From JBFWUM01 sp050247255 (GTDB lineage: Bacteria > Acidobacteriota > Vicinamibacteria > Vicinamibacterales > UBA2999): DNA of 64,000 nt. A model generated the notes under the pieces. That model did not search any database and had not been told where the DNA came from. It saw only the letters and a list, made by a program, of their open reading frames with translations. Shown in pieces: positions 1-8,722 of this stretch (position 1 is the stretch's first letter; each line of letters starts with the position of its first letter). The stretch spans positions 1 to 64,000 of the forward strand of contig JBFWUM010000012.1 in assembly GCA_050247255.1 (NCBI GenBank). The letters are read 5' to 3'. A program made the translations under genes and the position numbers.

Positions 1-171
1 GCGTCGCCCGTCGCCGTGCCGCACCAGCACTATCAGCTGTTCTTCGAGTACGGCGACGGCGCCGCGTATCGGCAGGGCCTGCCCGCGCTCCGGCAGCGGC
101 TCGCGGATGCACCGGCCACGGGCCGAGGCAGTCGGCGGGGCACGAACGCCTCGCTCGGCGCCGGAAGCTAG
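1..171 (+). CDS. C-terminal end of an unidentified protein (5' end outside window)
   Basis: An open frame runs from the window edge to a TAG at 169-171, giving 56 residues that include HQHYQLFFEYG followed by an Arg/Gly/Ser-rich tail. It lies 20 bases before the formate dehydrogenase gene on the same strand, so it may be the upstream gene of that operon. Codon use looks coding at the start and poorer in the tail. I do not recognise the family from this fragment. Confidence 0.4.
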   Translation, partial: ASPVAVPHQHYQLFFEYGDGAAYRQGLPALRQRLADAPATGRGSRRGTNASLGAGS

Positions 172-191
172 GCCGCGCAGGGGACCGACAC

Positions 192-2873
192 ATGGGCGCG
201 ATTCGCCTGCGGATCGACGGCACGACGCACGACGCCGCGGCGGGCACCACCGTTCTCGATGCGGTACGCGCAGCCGGCATCCACCTGCCTGCCCTGTGCC
301 ACGACGATCGCCTCGAGCCGACCGGCGCCTGCCGAGGCTGCCTCGTTCGTGTCGCAGGAGTTCCGAAGGCGGTGCCGGCGTGCACCACCATGGCGTGCGA
401 GGGGATGGAGATCCAGACGGCGACCGACGAGCTCCTCGACGCGCGACGCACAGTCCTCCAGATGCTGGCGCGCCACTACCCGCAGACGGCACTCGATCGA
501 TCTCCGGACCATCCATTCCACGCCGAGCTGCGAACCGCAGGCCTGATGCAGGAGGCCGCCGGACCCTCCTGCGCTGCGAAATCCGCGGATCACTCCCACC
601 CATACATTGCGGTCGACATGACCAGATGCATCGACTGCGATCGCTGCGTCCGGATTTGCGCCGACCTGCAGGGGCAGTTTGTGTGGCACGTTCGTGGCCG
701 GGGACGCGAGACGACCGTGTGCTGTGACGGCCCCACGCTCCTCGACAGCTCCTGCGTCAGTTGCGGCGCGTGCGTGGATACCTGTCCGACCGGTGCCCTC
801 GAGGACCGGTCGCTCATCGGCGCTCCGCGCCCGTCGACCTGGACACGGACGCTCTGCCCGTATTGCGGGGTCGGGTGCGAGTTGAACGTCGGGACAGCCG
901 CAGGACGGATCGTCACGATCCGCCCCGTGCGCGATTCGGCCGTCAGCAAGGGGCACCTGTGCGTCAAGGGTCGCTATGCATTCGACTACGTGTCCGCCGC
1001 CGATCGCATGACGGAGCCTATGATTCGCGAGGGCAGGTCATGGCGGACCATCACGTGGAACGAAGCACGGGTGTATGTGGCCGATCGGCTGCGGGCCCTC
1101 ATCGAGGGCAGCGGCCCCGACAGCATCGGCGTGCTCGGCTCCGCGCGGGCCACGAACGAAGAGAACTACCTCGCCCAGAAGCTGGCGCGAGCCGTGATCG
1201 GGACCAACAACGTGGACTGCTGCGCCCGCGTCTGCCATGCCCCGAGCGCCGCAGCGCTCACGCGGGCGTTCGGGGCCGGCCTCGCCACCAATTCGTACGA
1301 TGACCTCGAGCAGGCGCGGACGATCCTGGTCTGTGGCGCCAACGTCACCGAGAGCCATCCCGTGCTGGGGGCCCGGATCAAGCAGGCGGCACGGCGCGGC
1401 GCGCACCTGATCGTCGTCGATCCCAGACGAATCGAGCTGGCCGACTACGCCGACGTGCACCTGGCGATTCGTCCGGGCACCAACGTCGCGCTGCTCAACG
1501 CCATGGCGAATGTGATCCTGGCCGAGCACCTGGTCGACGCCGACTTCCTGTCGCAGCGGGTGTCCGGCGCCGACGAGTTCGCGGCATGGGCGAAGGGCTG
1601 GACGCCTGAGCAGGCGGCGGCGACGTGCGGCGTGGATGCCGACGCGATCAGGCTCGCCGCGCGTCTCTACGCACGCGGCGCCCCGGCGATGAGCGTCCAC
1701 GGCCTAGGGCTGACCGAGCACGTGCACGGCACCGACGGCGTGACCGCCCTCATCAATCTGGCGCTTCTCACCGGCAACGTCGGCAGGCCCGGCGCCGGCG
1801 TGAACCCGTTGCGGGGCCAGAACAACGTGCAGGGCGCAGCGCACATGGGCTGCGATCCTCACCTGCTGCCGGGCGCCACCGCGATCGCCGCCGGGCGCGA
1901 GCGCTGCGAATCATTGTGGGGCGTTCCATTGCCCCGCCGGCCCGGGCTGAACGTGCTCGAGATGATGGACGCCGCCATCGCGGGGCGGCTGAAGGGCCTC
2001 TGGGCGATCGGCTACGACGTGCTGTTGTCGAATCCCAATCTGGCCGAGACACGGCGAGCCCTGGCCGCGCTCGATTTCGTGGTCGTCCAGGACATGTTCC
2101 TGACCCAGACGGCGAAGGAGTTCGGCACCGTCTTCCTTCCCGCGTGCTCGAGCTTCGAGAAGGACGGCACGTTCATGAACGCCGAGCGGCGCATTCAGCG
2201 CGTGCGCGCCGCGCTGCGTCCAACGGCTCACTCGAAGCCGGACTGGCAGATTCTCTGCGACATCGCGCGCGCCATGGGAGGCCGCGGATTCGGTTTCACG
2301 GCGCCCGAGCAGATCTGGAACGAGGTGCGCGACGTGTGCCCTGGCGCTCGAGGCATGACCTACGCCAGGCTCGATACTCAAGGACTGCAATGGCCGTGTC
2401 CAACCGAGGAGCATCCTGGCACGTCCATCCTCCACGAGGAGGCGTTTGCGATCGGTCCGCGCGCCGCGCTGGCGACCGTGCCCTTCGAACCAACGCCCGA
2501 GGTGATCACGGCGGAGTACCCGCTCCGGTTGATCACCGGCCGGTCGCTCTATCAGTTCAATGCCGGCACGATGACGGGCCGCACGCCGAACAACGCCCTG
2601 AAGCCCGCCGATGTCGTGAGCCTGTCATCGAGTGATGCCGATCGCCTGGCGATTCACCCAGGGGCGACGGTGAGAATCACCAGCCGGTATGGGTCCATTG
2701 AGCTCCCCGCGCACGTGGATGCAGGGCTGCGGCCGGGCGACGTGTTCGCGACGTTCCAGCAGCCGAGCAGTCTTGTGAATCTGGTGACAAGCCCGCACCG
2801 TGACTCACTCACCAGTACGCCGGAGTACAAGGTTACGGCGGTGCGAATCGAGCCGACGCGCATCACGGGGTGA
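192..2873 (+). CDS. fdhF: Formate dehydrogenase alpha subunit, molybdopterin (Cys type)
   Basis: Predicted cytoplasmic molybdenum or tungsten enzyme oxidising formate to CO2 (893 aa). Domains in order: a NuoG/ferredoxin-type 2Fe-2S domain (about 1-80, with ALCHDDRLEPTGACRGC), a His/Cys linker, two 4Fe-4S motifs (CIDCDRCVRIC and CVSCGACVDTC, about 150-205), the 4Fe-4S motif of the molybdopterin domain (CPYCGVGCEL), the large bis-MGD domain, and a C-terminal molydop-binding domain (LITGRSLYQFNAGTMT). The metal ligand is Cys348 in NNVDCCARVCHAPS, where selenocysteine enzymes carry Sec. GQNNVQGAAHMG is the usual cofactor-binding stretch. The length fits FdsA/FdhA-type subunits of NAD-linked enzymes, but no beta or gamma subunit or FdhD is visible here. 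The ATG start follows a weak GGGA. Confidence 0.93.
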   Translation: MGAIRLRIDGTTHDAAAGTTVLDAVRAAGIHLPALCHDDRLEPTGACRGCLVRVAGVPKAVPACTTMACEGMEIQTATDELLDARRTVLQMLARHYPQTALDRSPDHPFHAELRTAGLMQEAAGPSCAAKSADHSHPYIAVDMTRCIDCDRCVRICADLQGQFVWHVRGRGRETTVCCDGPTLLDSSCVSCGACVDTCPTGALEDRSLIGAPRPSTWTRTLCPYCGVGCELNVGTAAGRIVTIRPVRDSAVSKGHLCVKGRYAFDYVSAADRMTEPMIREGRSWRTITWNEARVYVADRLRALIEGSGPDSIGVLGSARATNEENYLAQKLARAVIGTNNVDCCARVCHAPSAAALTRAFGAGLATNSYDDLEQARTILVCGANVTESHPVLGARIKQAARRGAHLIVVDPRRIELADYADVHLAIRPGTNVALLNAMANVILAEHLVDADFLSQRVSGADEFAAWAKGWTPEQAAATCGVDADAIRLAARLYARGAPAMSVHGLGLTEHVHGTDGVTALINLALLTGNVGRPGAGVNPLRGQNNVQGAAHMGCDPHLLPGATAIAAGRERCESLWGVPLPRRPGLNVLEMMDAAIAGRLKGLWAIGYDVLLSNPNLAETRRALAALDFVVVQDMFLTQTAKEFGTVFLPACSSFEKDGTFMNAERRIQRVRAALRPTAHSKPDWQILCDIARAMGGRGFGFTAPEQIWNEVRDVCPGARGMTYARLDTQGLQWPCPTEEHPGTSILHEEAFAIGPRAALATVPFEPTPEVITAEYPLRLITGRSLYQFNAGTMTGRTPNNALKPADVVSLSSSDADRLAIHPGATVRITSRYGSIELPAHVDAGLRPGDVFATFQQPSSLVNLVTSPHRDSLTSTPEYKVTAVRIEPTRITG

Positions 2874-3269
2874 CGGGGAGATGGCGTCGACACCACTCGA
2901 GGGCGAGGTGCGAGACCTCTTCGAGTGCGCCGGGCTCCTCGAACAAGTGGGTCGCCCCGGGCACAACCGCGAGTTGCACCGGTGCCTGCATCCGCCCCAT
3001 GGCCGCTCGATTCAACGCGATCACCTCGTGATCCTCTTCGCCGACGATCAGCAGGGTCGGGGCCGCGACACGGGCCAGGGCGTCGCCCGCGAGATCGGGC
3101 CGCCCGCCAGCACGTCGGCCACCGATCGGTTCCGTTGACTGAACCGGCTGCTGCCGCTGCCGTGCGCAAACACGACGAGCCCCCGTGCCCGTTCCGGGAC
3201 GGCCAGATCACCCTCGATGACGGCCGAACCAGCCCGAATCGCCACGGGGAGCGATGTCGTCCGGCTCAC
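2863..3269 (-). pseudogene. Dienelactone-hydrolase-like alpha/beta hydrolase, internally deleted and frameshifted
   Basis: The 5' part reads VVFAHGSGSSRFSQRNR, the oxyanion-region start of DLH-like hydrolases that sit beside erythromycin esterase genes. After about 50 residues the frame fails near 3125. In another frame the true C-terminus follows: GGRPDLAGDALARVAAPTLL, then IVGEEDHEVIALNR and PGATHLFEEPGALEE, ending at a TGA at 2863-2865. The acid (IVGEED) and His (GATH) are present, but the middle with the nucleophile Ser elbow is missing, roughly 100 residues by family comparison. The GTG start is one base after the esterase stop, so this was the third gene of that operon. It overlaps the convergent fdhF end by 11 bases. 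Almost certainly non-functional unless the assembly is wrong here. Confidence 0.75.
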
Positions 3270-3270
3270 C

Positions 3271-4599
3271 TCACACCCCCGTCGGGTAGGTGTCCGGCAG
3301 ATCGGCCTCGTGACGGGCCCACGTCTCGAGCGGTTCGAGCGCGCGCGTCTCGTCGACGTGGACCACGAGGTCGAACTGGTCGGACAACGTCGCCGGGAAA
3401 TAGTGGCTGGCCCGTTCCGTCTCGGGCTTGTAGATCACGCCGATCGCCCGTTCGAGGCGCGGCGACTTGAGTGCACGCTGGAGGTCGCGATTCGCCAGGC
3501 GCAGCATGAAGCTCGGGATGTCCGCGTCGTGAAACAGCCGTTCGTAGGAGCCGCGCAGGGACGGCCGGACCAGCCGCAGTTCCGCCGGCGCGTCCCAGCC
3601 CCGCGCCGCCGTGACGTCGCCGGCGTGCGTCGTCATCCCCACCAGACACGCACCCTCGCCGTACTGCTGCCGCACGAGCTGGCCGAGATTGAGCTCGCCG
3701 GATGCCGCCATCCCGGTCGCGCGCGCGTCGCCGAGATGCGAGTTGTGCGCCCAGACCACCGCGCGGGGGTGGCGATGCGTCTTCTGGGCGTACTCGAGCA
3801 GGGCGTCCAGCGTTGACATCATGTGCCGGTCGCGCAGGTTCCACGATTCGGCGCCGCCACGGTACATGGCCCGGTAGTACGCTTCGGCGTCTCTGATCAC
3901 GCGGGCGTTCTGCTCGGCGACAAAGTACTCATCCGCCGCAACGCGTCCATCCCGCTGCGCGTACTCGGCGGCGCTGCGCTGCAAGTCCATGAGCTGCCGG
4001 ACCACGTCGTGTTCACACGACGGCGAGAGGCGCGCCATCGTGGCGTAGCCATACGTCTGCGGGTCTTCGCCAAAGATGTCGAAGCATCGGTACCGCTGCC
4101 TGGCCAGACGGGCCGATGGAGGATCGACTTTCTCGAGATACTCGATGACGCACGCGATCGATCGATGAAGACTGTAGAGGTCGAGGCCATGGAAGCCCAC
4201 GCGATTGGCCAGGGAACGCTCCGCGTTGTGTCCTCTGAGCCAGCGGAGGAAGCGGACGACCTCCCGATTGCGCCACATCCAGCGTGGGAAGCGCGTGAAG
4301 TCGCCGAGCGCCTCTTCCGCCGTCTCGTCGTCGCCAAGAAGCCGCGCCCATCGGTTGGCGCGGTACGCGTCCGGCCAGTCAGCCTCGACGGCGACGATAC
4401 TGAAGCCACGCCGCTCGATGAGCAGCCGTGTCACGTCGGCCCGGATGCGATAGAACTCGTGCGTTCCGTGCGTCGCCTCGCCGATCAGGACGAGCGACGC
4501 GCCCGGGTCGATTCCGCTGAGAATGCGCGCAGCCGCCGACTCCGGCGTGAGCACGTCCGCGTGCTGGCGGACGACACCCGCGCCGGGGTCGGCGTTCAT
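3271..4599 (-). CDS. Erythromycin esterase family protein
   Basis: 442-residue member of the EreA/EreB/SucC-like esterase family (Pfam Erythro_esteras). Visible family motifs: GEATHGTHEFYRIR (about 40-53), VEADWPDAYRANRW (about 71-84), HGLDLYSLHRS (about 137-147) and VVWAHNSHLGDARAT (about 290-305). These hold the His and Glu residues used by characterised members in metal-free ester hydrolysis. The ATG overlaps the phosphoribosyltransferase stop (ATGA at 4596-4599), and the downstream hydrolase relic begins one base after its stop, so translation is coupled. This three-gene arrangement is common in soil bacteria. Most members are not proven resistance enzymes, so macrolide resistance should not be assumed. 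Confidence 0.88.
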   Translation of the reverse strand: MNADPGAGVVRQHADVLTPESAAARILSGIDPGASLVLIGEATHGTHEFYRIRADVTRLLIERRGFSIVAVEADWPDAYRANRWARLLGDDETAEEALGDFTRFPRWMWRNREVVRFLRWLRGHNAERSLANRVGFHGLDLYSLHRSIACVIEYLEKVDPPSARLARQRYRCFDIFGEDPQTYGYATMARLSPSCEHDVVRQLMDLQRSAAEYAQRDGRVAADEYFVAEQNARVIRDAEAYYRAMYRGGAESWNLRDRHMMSTLDALLEYAQKTHRHPRAVVWAHNSHLGDARATGMAASGELNLGQLVRQQYGEGACLVGMTTHAGDVTAARGWDAPAELRLVRPSLRGSYERLFHDADIPSFMLRLANRDLQRALKSPRLERAIGVIYKPETERASHYFPATLSDQFDLVVHVDETRALEPLETWARHEADLPDTYPTGV

Positions 4600-5282
4600 G
4601 CGCTGCGCCTGGCGTCGATCCCGGCGGCAGGCGGAACCAGCAGGCGGCGGACCTCTTCATCCGTCGTCTGCGCGAAGTTGTCGTACCAGGCGCCGACGGC
4701 GGTGAACGGCTCCGGCATGGCGGCGCACACCACCTCGTCGGCCAGCTCGTTCAGCACGCGACATGTGTCTCGTGCGCCGACAGGTACGGCCACGACGATC
4801 TGTGATGGCAGCAGACGTCGGATCGCCAACACCGCGGCGCGCATCGTGGCCCCGGTCGCCAGGCCGTCGTCCACGATGATGACGATGCGGCCCTCGAGCG
4901 GAATCGCCGGCCTCGCACCCCGATAGGCACGTTCGCGCCGTTCGAGTTCGATCCGCTCGGCGCGGGTGACCGCGTCGATCACCGAGACGGGCACGGCCAG
5001 TTGCTGCAGCAGGTCGTCGTTCAGCACGCGCACGCCGCCGCTGGCAATCGCGCCCATGGCCAGCTCCGGATGACCGGGCAGGCCAAGCTTTCGGACGACA
5101 AAGACGTCCAGCGGCGCCTCGAGCGCCGTGGCGACCTCGAAGGCGACCGGAATGCCGCCGCGCGGCAGCCCCAGCACCACGACGTCAGCGCGTCCCGCGA
5201 AGTCCCGAAGTCGGCCCGCCAGGACCACGCCAGCCTCGCGGCGGTCGGCATACGGCACACGCGGAACGGCAAAGGTGCTCAT
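4596..5282 (-). CDS. Phosphoribosyltransferase family protein
   Basis: 228 residues of the type I PRTase fold. The PRPP-binding loop IIVDDGLATGAT is at about 135-146, and VVLGLPRGGIPVAFEVA (about 35-51) is the N-terminal loop typical of the family found next to DLH and erythromycin-esterase genes. FVVRKLGLPGHPELAMGAIA follows. The start is ATG 5282, preceded by GAGG at a good distance; an in-frame ATG 33 bases upstream lacks a binding site. It is the first gene of the operon. The base or nucleotide acceptor is unknown, and the group is often annotated only as a phosphoribosyltransferase or putative hydrolase-associated PRTase. Confidence 0.87.
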   Translation of the reverse strand: MSTFAVPRVPYADRREAGVVLAGRLRDFAGRADVVVLGLPRGGIPVAFEVATALEAPLDVFVVRKLGLPGHPELAMGAIASGGVRVLNDDLLQQLAVPVSVIDAVTRAERIELERRERAYRGARPAIPLEGRIVIIVDDGLATGATMRAAVLAIRRLLPSQIVVAVPVGARDTCRVLNELADEVVCAAMPEPFTAVGAWYDNFAQTTDEEVRRLLVPPAAGIDARRSA

Positions 5283-5411
5283 GTCGCCTCGCTCGTGCAA
5301 CAACGGTGCCCCCACCTGCGCGCAACTGGCCTCAGGCGGCCACCGGCGTCAGGCCCGGCTGCCGCAGCCACGCGCGGCTGCCGCCTCAGTGCGAGGTCTG
5401 CGCGCGCGCGG

Positions 5412-5436
5412 ATTATTCCCGAATGCCGGGAACAAT
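5412..5436. promoter_or_regulatory. Palindromic element in the 326-base divergent intergenic region
   Basis: TTCCCG-AATGC-CGGGAA, with flanking ATT/AAT that extends the arms to ten pairs with one mismatch. It is the only clear symmetric element between the divergent PRTase operon (start 5282) and the PEGA gene (start 5609). A related TCCCG-GTGG-CGGGA lies at 6534-6547 in front of the export operon. It could be an operator or activator site. I see no RNA gene or other ORF of note in this gap. Confidence 0.35.
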
Positions 5437-5608
5437 CGCCCGCGCCGGCGCGCCGCGGATTCCCGAGCATCGCGCGCGAACGCTCCACGCGTCATGCGGG
5501 GGCGGAGAAAAGAACCGATCGTGGCGCGTGTCAGGCAAGGCGCGCAGATTGCTATCCGGGCCTGCATGGAGAGCCGCGCCTGGACGTGGCGGCTCGAAAG
5601 GATGCGTC

Positions 5609-6454
5609 ATGTCGAGACTCTCCCGGCGTTGCAGGCTGCTGCTCGTGGTGTTCACCGCGGCCCTCATGTGGGCAGGGCCCGCGGAGGCGCAGAGACGTGG
5701 CGCCACCCACCGACCGCCGCCCGCGCCGCAGCCGCATGCCGCGGTGGTCGTCGGCGGCCACGTCTTCATCGGCGGCTACTTCTATGACCCCTTCTACGGG
5801 CCATACCCGTGGTGGGCGCGAACGGCGTACCCGTACTGGTATTTCCCCGTCTACGACAGGCGCGCCGAGCTCCGTGTCAGCGTGACGCCGAAGGACGCCG
5901 CGGTCTACGTGGACGGGTTCTATGCCGGCATCGTCGACGATTTCGACGGCGTGTTCCAGGGGCTGCCGTTGCCGCCGGGCGGGCACACGATCGTCCTGTA
6001 CTTGAGCGGGTATCGCACGGCGACATACAACGTCTACCTGCGGCCGGCGTCGTCGTTCAAGCTTCGCGGGACCCTCGAGAGACTTCCTGTCGGGGCGCTC
6101 AGCGATCCCCCGCCGATCGCGCCCGCGGTTCCACCGCCGCCCGAAGGCAGCTACAGCACTCCGCGCACGCCGCCGCCACTGCCAGCTCCGTCGCAACCGC
6201 CAGTCCAGACGCCTCAGAAGACGGTGGGCTTCGGCACCCTGGATGTTCGGGTCCAGCCGGTGACCGCCGAACTCACGATCGACGGACAGCGATGGGTCAG
6301 CTCGGACGAAGGACACTTCGTCGTACAGGTTCCATCGGGCATGCACCGCATCGAGGTGACGAAGTCCGGCTACCGCGGGTTCGCGACGGAGATCGAGGTT
6401 CGCGACGGGGACACCATGCCGCTGAACGTGAGCCTGATGGGCGCGGTGCCGTAG
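5609..6454 (+). CDS. PEGA domain-containing secreted protein
   Basis: 281 residues. A signal peptide (MSRLSRRCRLLLVVFTAALM, cleavage after AEA) is followed by a Pro-rich segment and a Gly/Tyr/Trp-rich stretch (about 45-80, FIGGYFYDPFYGPYPWWA). Two PEGA-like beta modules follow: one at about 88-160 (LRVSVTPKDAAVYVDGFYAG, GGHTIVLYLSGYR) and one at about 205-275 (VQPVTAELTIDGQRW, GMHRIEVTKSGYRGF), with a Pro-rich linker between. PEGA modules are found in envelope proteins, and the partner is unknown. The start is ATG 5609 with AAAGGA upstream; the open frame extends 300 bases further upstream without coding character. The gene stands alone before the export operon. Confidence 0.82.
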   Translation: MSRLSRRCRLLLVVFTAALMWAGPAEAQRRGATHRPPPAPQPHAAVVVGGHVFIGGYFYDPFYGPYPWWARTAYPYWYFPVYDRRAELRVSVTPKDAAVYVDGFYAGIVDDFDGVFQGLPLPPGGHTIVLYLSGYRTATYNVYLRPASSFKLRGTLERLPVGALSDPPPIAPAVPPPPEGSYSTPRTPPPLPAPSQPPVQTPQKTVGFGTLDVRVQPVTAELTIDGQRWVSSDEGHFVVQVPSGMHRIEVTKSGYRGFATEIEVRDGDTMPLNVSLMGAVP

Positions 6455-6618
6455 CGTCGCGCGCATCGCCCGCGGGGTGCGCCCGACACCGAGTGCCGTC
6501 AGCGGTGCTGCCACTGGTGCGCCGGCGGAAAACTCCCGGTGGCGGGAACTAGTCCGCGCTCTGCGGGAGCGTACAGCGGGCGTTCCGGTGATTTCAGCGG
6601 TTGTTACCCCCTGTCGGC

Positions 6619-6634
6619 TGGCACGTCCCGTGCC
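6619..6634 (+). promoter_or_regulatory. Sigma-54-type -24/-12 promoter of the MacAB-like operon
   Basis: TGGCACG-TCCC-GTGCC matches the sigma-54 consensus TGGCACG-N4-TTGC at all but one base, with correct GG-to-GC spacing (GG 6620-6621, GC 6632-6633). An inverted repeat, TCCCG-GTGG-CGGGA (6534-6547), about 70 bases upstream could be an enhancer-binding site. The -12 element is only about 16 bases before the GTG start at 6650, so the leader is very short or the real start is the GTG at 6665. Confidence 0.55.
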
Positions 6635-6649
6635 TGACCGTTCAGTGTC

Positions 6650-7942
6650 GTGCGCACGCGAGTAGTGTGGATCGTCGCCGTCGTCGGGGCCGCCGGAGTC
6701 GGCACATGGGCGTATCTCGCGCTGCACACTCCCCCGCCGGCGCCAACGATGGCCACGGCGCCTGTGACCCGAGGCGACGTCATCGAGACCGTTGATGCGA
6801 CCGGGACGCTGGAAGCCGTGACAACCGTGCAAGTCGGAACGCAGGTGTCTGGCACGCTCAAGGCCCTCCACGCCGACTTCAACAGCCGCGTTCGGCGCGG
6901 GCAGGTGATTGCCGAGCTCGAGCCCTCGCTGTTCGAAACGCAGGTCGAGCAGGCGCGTGCGTCGTTGACACGGCTGGAGGCCGACGTGCGCAGGGCCGAG
7001 GTGCAGCTCGACGACGCCAGGCAGAAGCTCGCGCGCGCCCGGGAGTTGGCGGCGCGTGAGCTCATCGCCGCCACCGAGCTGGAAAACGCGGAGGTCAACG
7101 CGCGCGTCGCCGACGCCGCGCTGAGCGGCGCCCAGGCGCAGGTCGTCCAGGCCCGCGCGTCCCTCCACCAGAGTGAGGTCAATCTTGGCCACACCGTCAT
7201 CACGGCGCCCATCGACGGCATCGTGATCTCCCGGAACGTCGACGTCGGCCAGACGGTCGCCGCGAGCATGCAGGCGCCGACGCTGTTCGTCATCGCGCGG
7301 GATCTCCGCGAGATGCAAGTAGCGTCCAGCATCGCCGAGTCGGACGTCGGGCGCATTCAGACCGGGCAGCCGGCGTCGTTTACCGTCGATGCGTACCCAT
7401 CCCGGGTGTTCACGGGCGTCGTGTCACAGGTCCGCCTGCAGCCGGTTGTTGAGCAGAACGTGGTCAGCTACGTCACGGTCATCGACGTGCCCAACCCTGA
7501 TCTCCGCCTGAAGCCCGGAATGACGGCGAACGTGACCGTGGAGATCGCTCGCGCCGAGGCGGTGTTGAGAGTGCCAAACGCGGCGCTGCGAATCCGTCCG
7601 TCCGACGAGGTGTTGGCGACACTCGGAGTGCCCGTCGCCAGGGACGGCGGCGCGACCGCCGCGCCTGGAACGCGCGGGCACGACACCAGCGCCCGCGCGG
7701 ACGGGGAGGTCTGGGTCCTCACCGAGGGACGGCTCGAACGGGTCGCGGTCAGCGTCGGCATCAGCGATGGCACGCGCACGGCGGTCGTCGCCCCGAGGCT
7801 TGCCGAGGGTGCGCACGTCGTGACGCACATCTCGGACGACGTCTCCATTGCACCCACGAGCGGCACGTCGCCGTTGTTGCCGAACTTCCGAGGTCGCGGT
7901 GCCGGCAGCCCCGGCGCCGGCGCCGCGCCATCCGGTCGGTGA
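6650..7942 (+). CDS. Efflux periplasmic adaptor subunit (HlyD/MacA family)
   Basis: 430 residues. An N-terminal membrane anchor (about 5-26, VVWIVAVVGAAGVGTWAYLA) is followed by a biotinyl-lipoyl-like half (VQVGTQVSGTLKALHADFN), an alpha-hairpin coiled coil (about 100-165, rich in Ala/Arg/Glu), the second lipoyl half (TVITAPIDGIVISRNVDVGQ), beta-barrel and membrane-proximal domains. The C-terminal tail is Gly/Pro/Ala-rich. It would link the MacB-like inner-membrane transporter encoded next to a TolC-type channel, which is not in the window. It is first in the three-gene operon, with gaps of 6 and 9 bases. Confidence 0.92.
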   Translation: MRTRVVWIVAVVGAAGVGTWAYLALHTPPPAPTMATAPVTRGDVIETVDATGTLEAVTTVQVGTQVSGTLKALHADFNSRVRRGQVIAELEPSLFETQVEQARASLTRLEADVRRAEVQLDDARQKLARARELAARELIAATELENAEVNARVADAALSGAQAQVVQARASLHQSEVNLGHTVITAPIDGIVISRNVDVGQTVAASMQAPTLFVIARDLREMQVASSIAESDVGRIQTGQPASFTVDAYPSRVFTGVVSQVRLQPVVEQNVVSYVTVIDVPNPDLRLKPGMTANVTVEIARAEAVLRVPNAALRIRPSDEVLATLGVPVARDGGATAAPGTRGHDTSARADGEVWVLTEGRLERVAVSVGISDGTRTAVVAPRLAEGAHVVTHISDDVSIAPTSGTSPLLPNFRGRGAGSPGAGAAPSGR

Positions 7943-7948
7943 GGCACC

Positions 7949-8713
7949 ATGCCTGCTCCACTCATCCGCACCCGGGAACTGGCCAAGACGTACCGCGTCG
8001 GGGACATTGCCGTGCCGGCGCTTCGAGGCGTTTCGCTCGACGTGACTCCGGGGGAGTTTGTCGCGCTGACCGGACCATCCGGATCCGGCAAGTCCACCTT
8101 CATGCACCTGTTGGGATGCCTCGACCGACCCTCGGACGGGCAGTACTGGCTCAACGGACGCGACGTGGCCGCCCTGTCGAACCACCAGCTCGCCCGGATA
8201 CGTAATCGAGAGATCGGGTTCGTGTTCCAGGGCTTCAACCTGCTGCCCCGCACGTCGGCGCTCGAGAACGTCGAACTGCCGCTCCTCTACGCGAGCGGCG
8301 TCTCGACCGCAGACAGACGCATGAGGGCGGAGGCCGCCCTCGACGCCGTCGGCCTGGGCGCCCTGCTCCGGAACCATCCCAATCAGATGTCCGGTGGCCA
8401 GCAACAGCGCGTAGCGGTCGCCCGCGCCCTGGTGAACGCTCCGTCGCTGTTGCTGGCGGACGAGCCGACGGGCAACCTCGACTCGAAAACCAGCATCGAG
8501 ATGATGGAGATCTTTCAGAAATTGAACGTCGAGCGCGGCCTGACCATCGTCCTGGTCACCCACGAGCACGACATCGCCGAATACGCCACGCGCATCGTGT
8601 CGTTTCTCGACGGCCGCGTCCAGGCCGATCGCCCGGTGGCGCGCCGGCGTCTTGCCACCGTCGATCTCGAGGCGTGGCGCGTGGGGGCCGCCCCAGCGGC
8701 CGCGACGGCATAG
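7949..8713 (+). CDS. ABC transporter ATP-binding protein (MacB/LolD-type)
   Basis: 254 residues, a complete nucleotide-binding domain: Walker A GPSGSGKST (42-50), Q-loop in FVFQGFNLLP (Gln94), signature MSGGQQQRVAVARAL (147-161), Walker B LLLADEP with D-loop GNLDSK (167-180) and H-loop VTHEHD. This is the MacB/LolD/FtsE class, which powers mechanotransmission export rather than substrate translocation through the membrane. In E. coli MacB the domain is fused to the permease; here it is a separate gene nine bases before it. The start is ATG 7949, after GAGGCACC. Confidence 0.94.
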   Translation: MPAPLIRTRELAKTYRVGDIAVPALRGVSLDVTPGEFVALTGPSGSGKSTFMHLLGCLDRPSDGQYWLNGRDVAALSNHQLARIRNREIGFVFQGFNLLPRTSALENVELPLLYASGVSTADRRMRAEAALDAVGLGALLRNHPNQMSGGQQQRVAVARALVNAPSLLLADEPTGNLDSKTSIEMMEIFQKLNVERGLTIVLVTHEHDIAEYATRIVSFLDGRVQADRPVARRRLATVDLEAWRVGAAPAAATA

Positions 8714-8722
8714 GCAGCCTGT

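Noticed and set aside
3271..4599. Macrolide resistance gene
   Set aside because: The family name is erythromycin esterase, but most chromosomal members next to phosphoribosyltransferase genes have no shown activity on macrolides; only family membership is supported.
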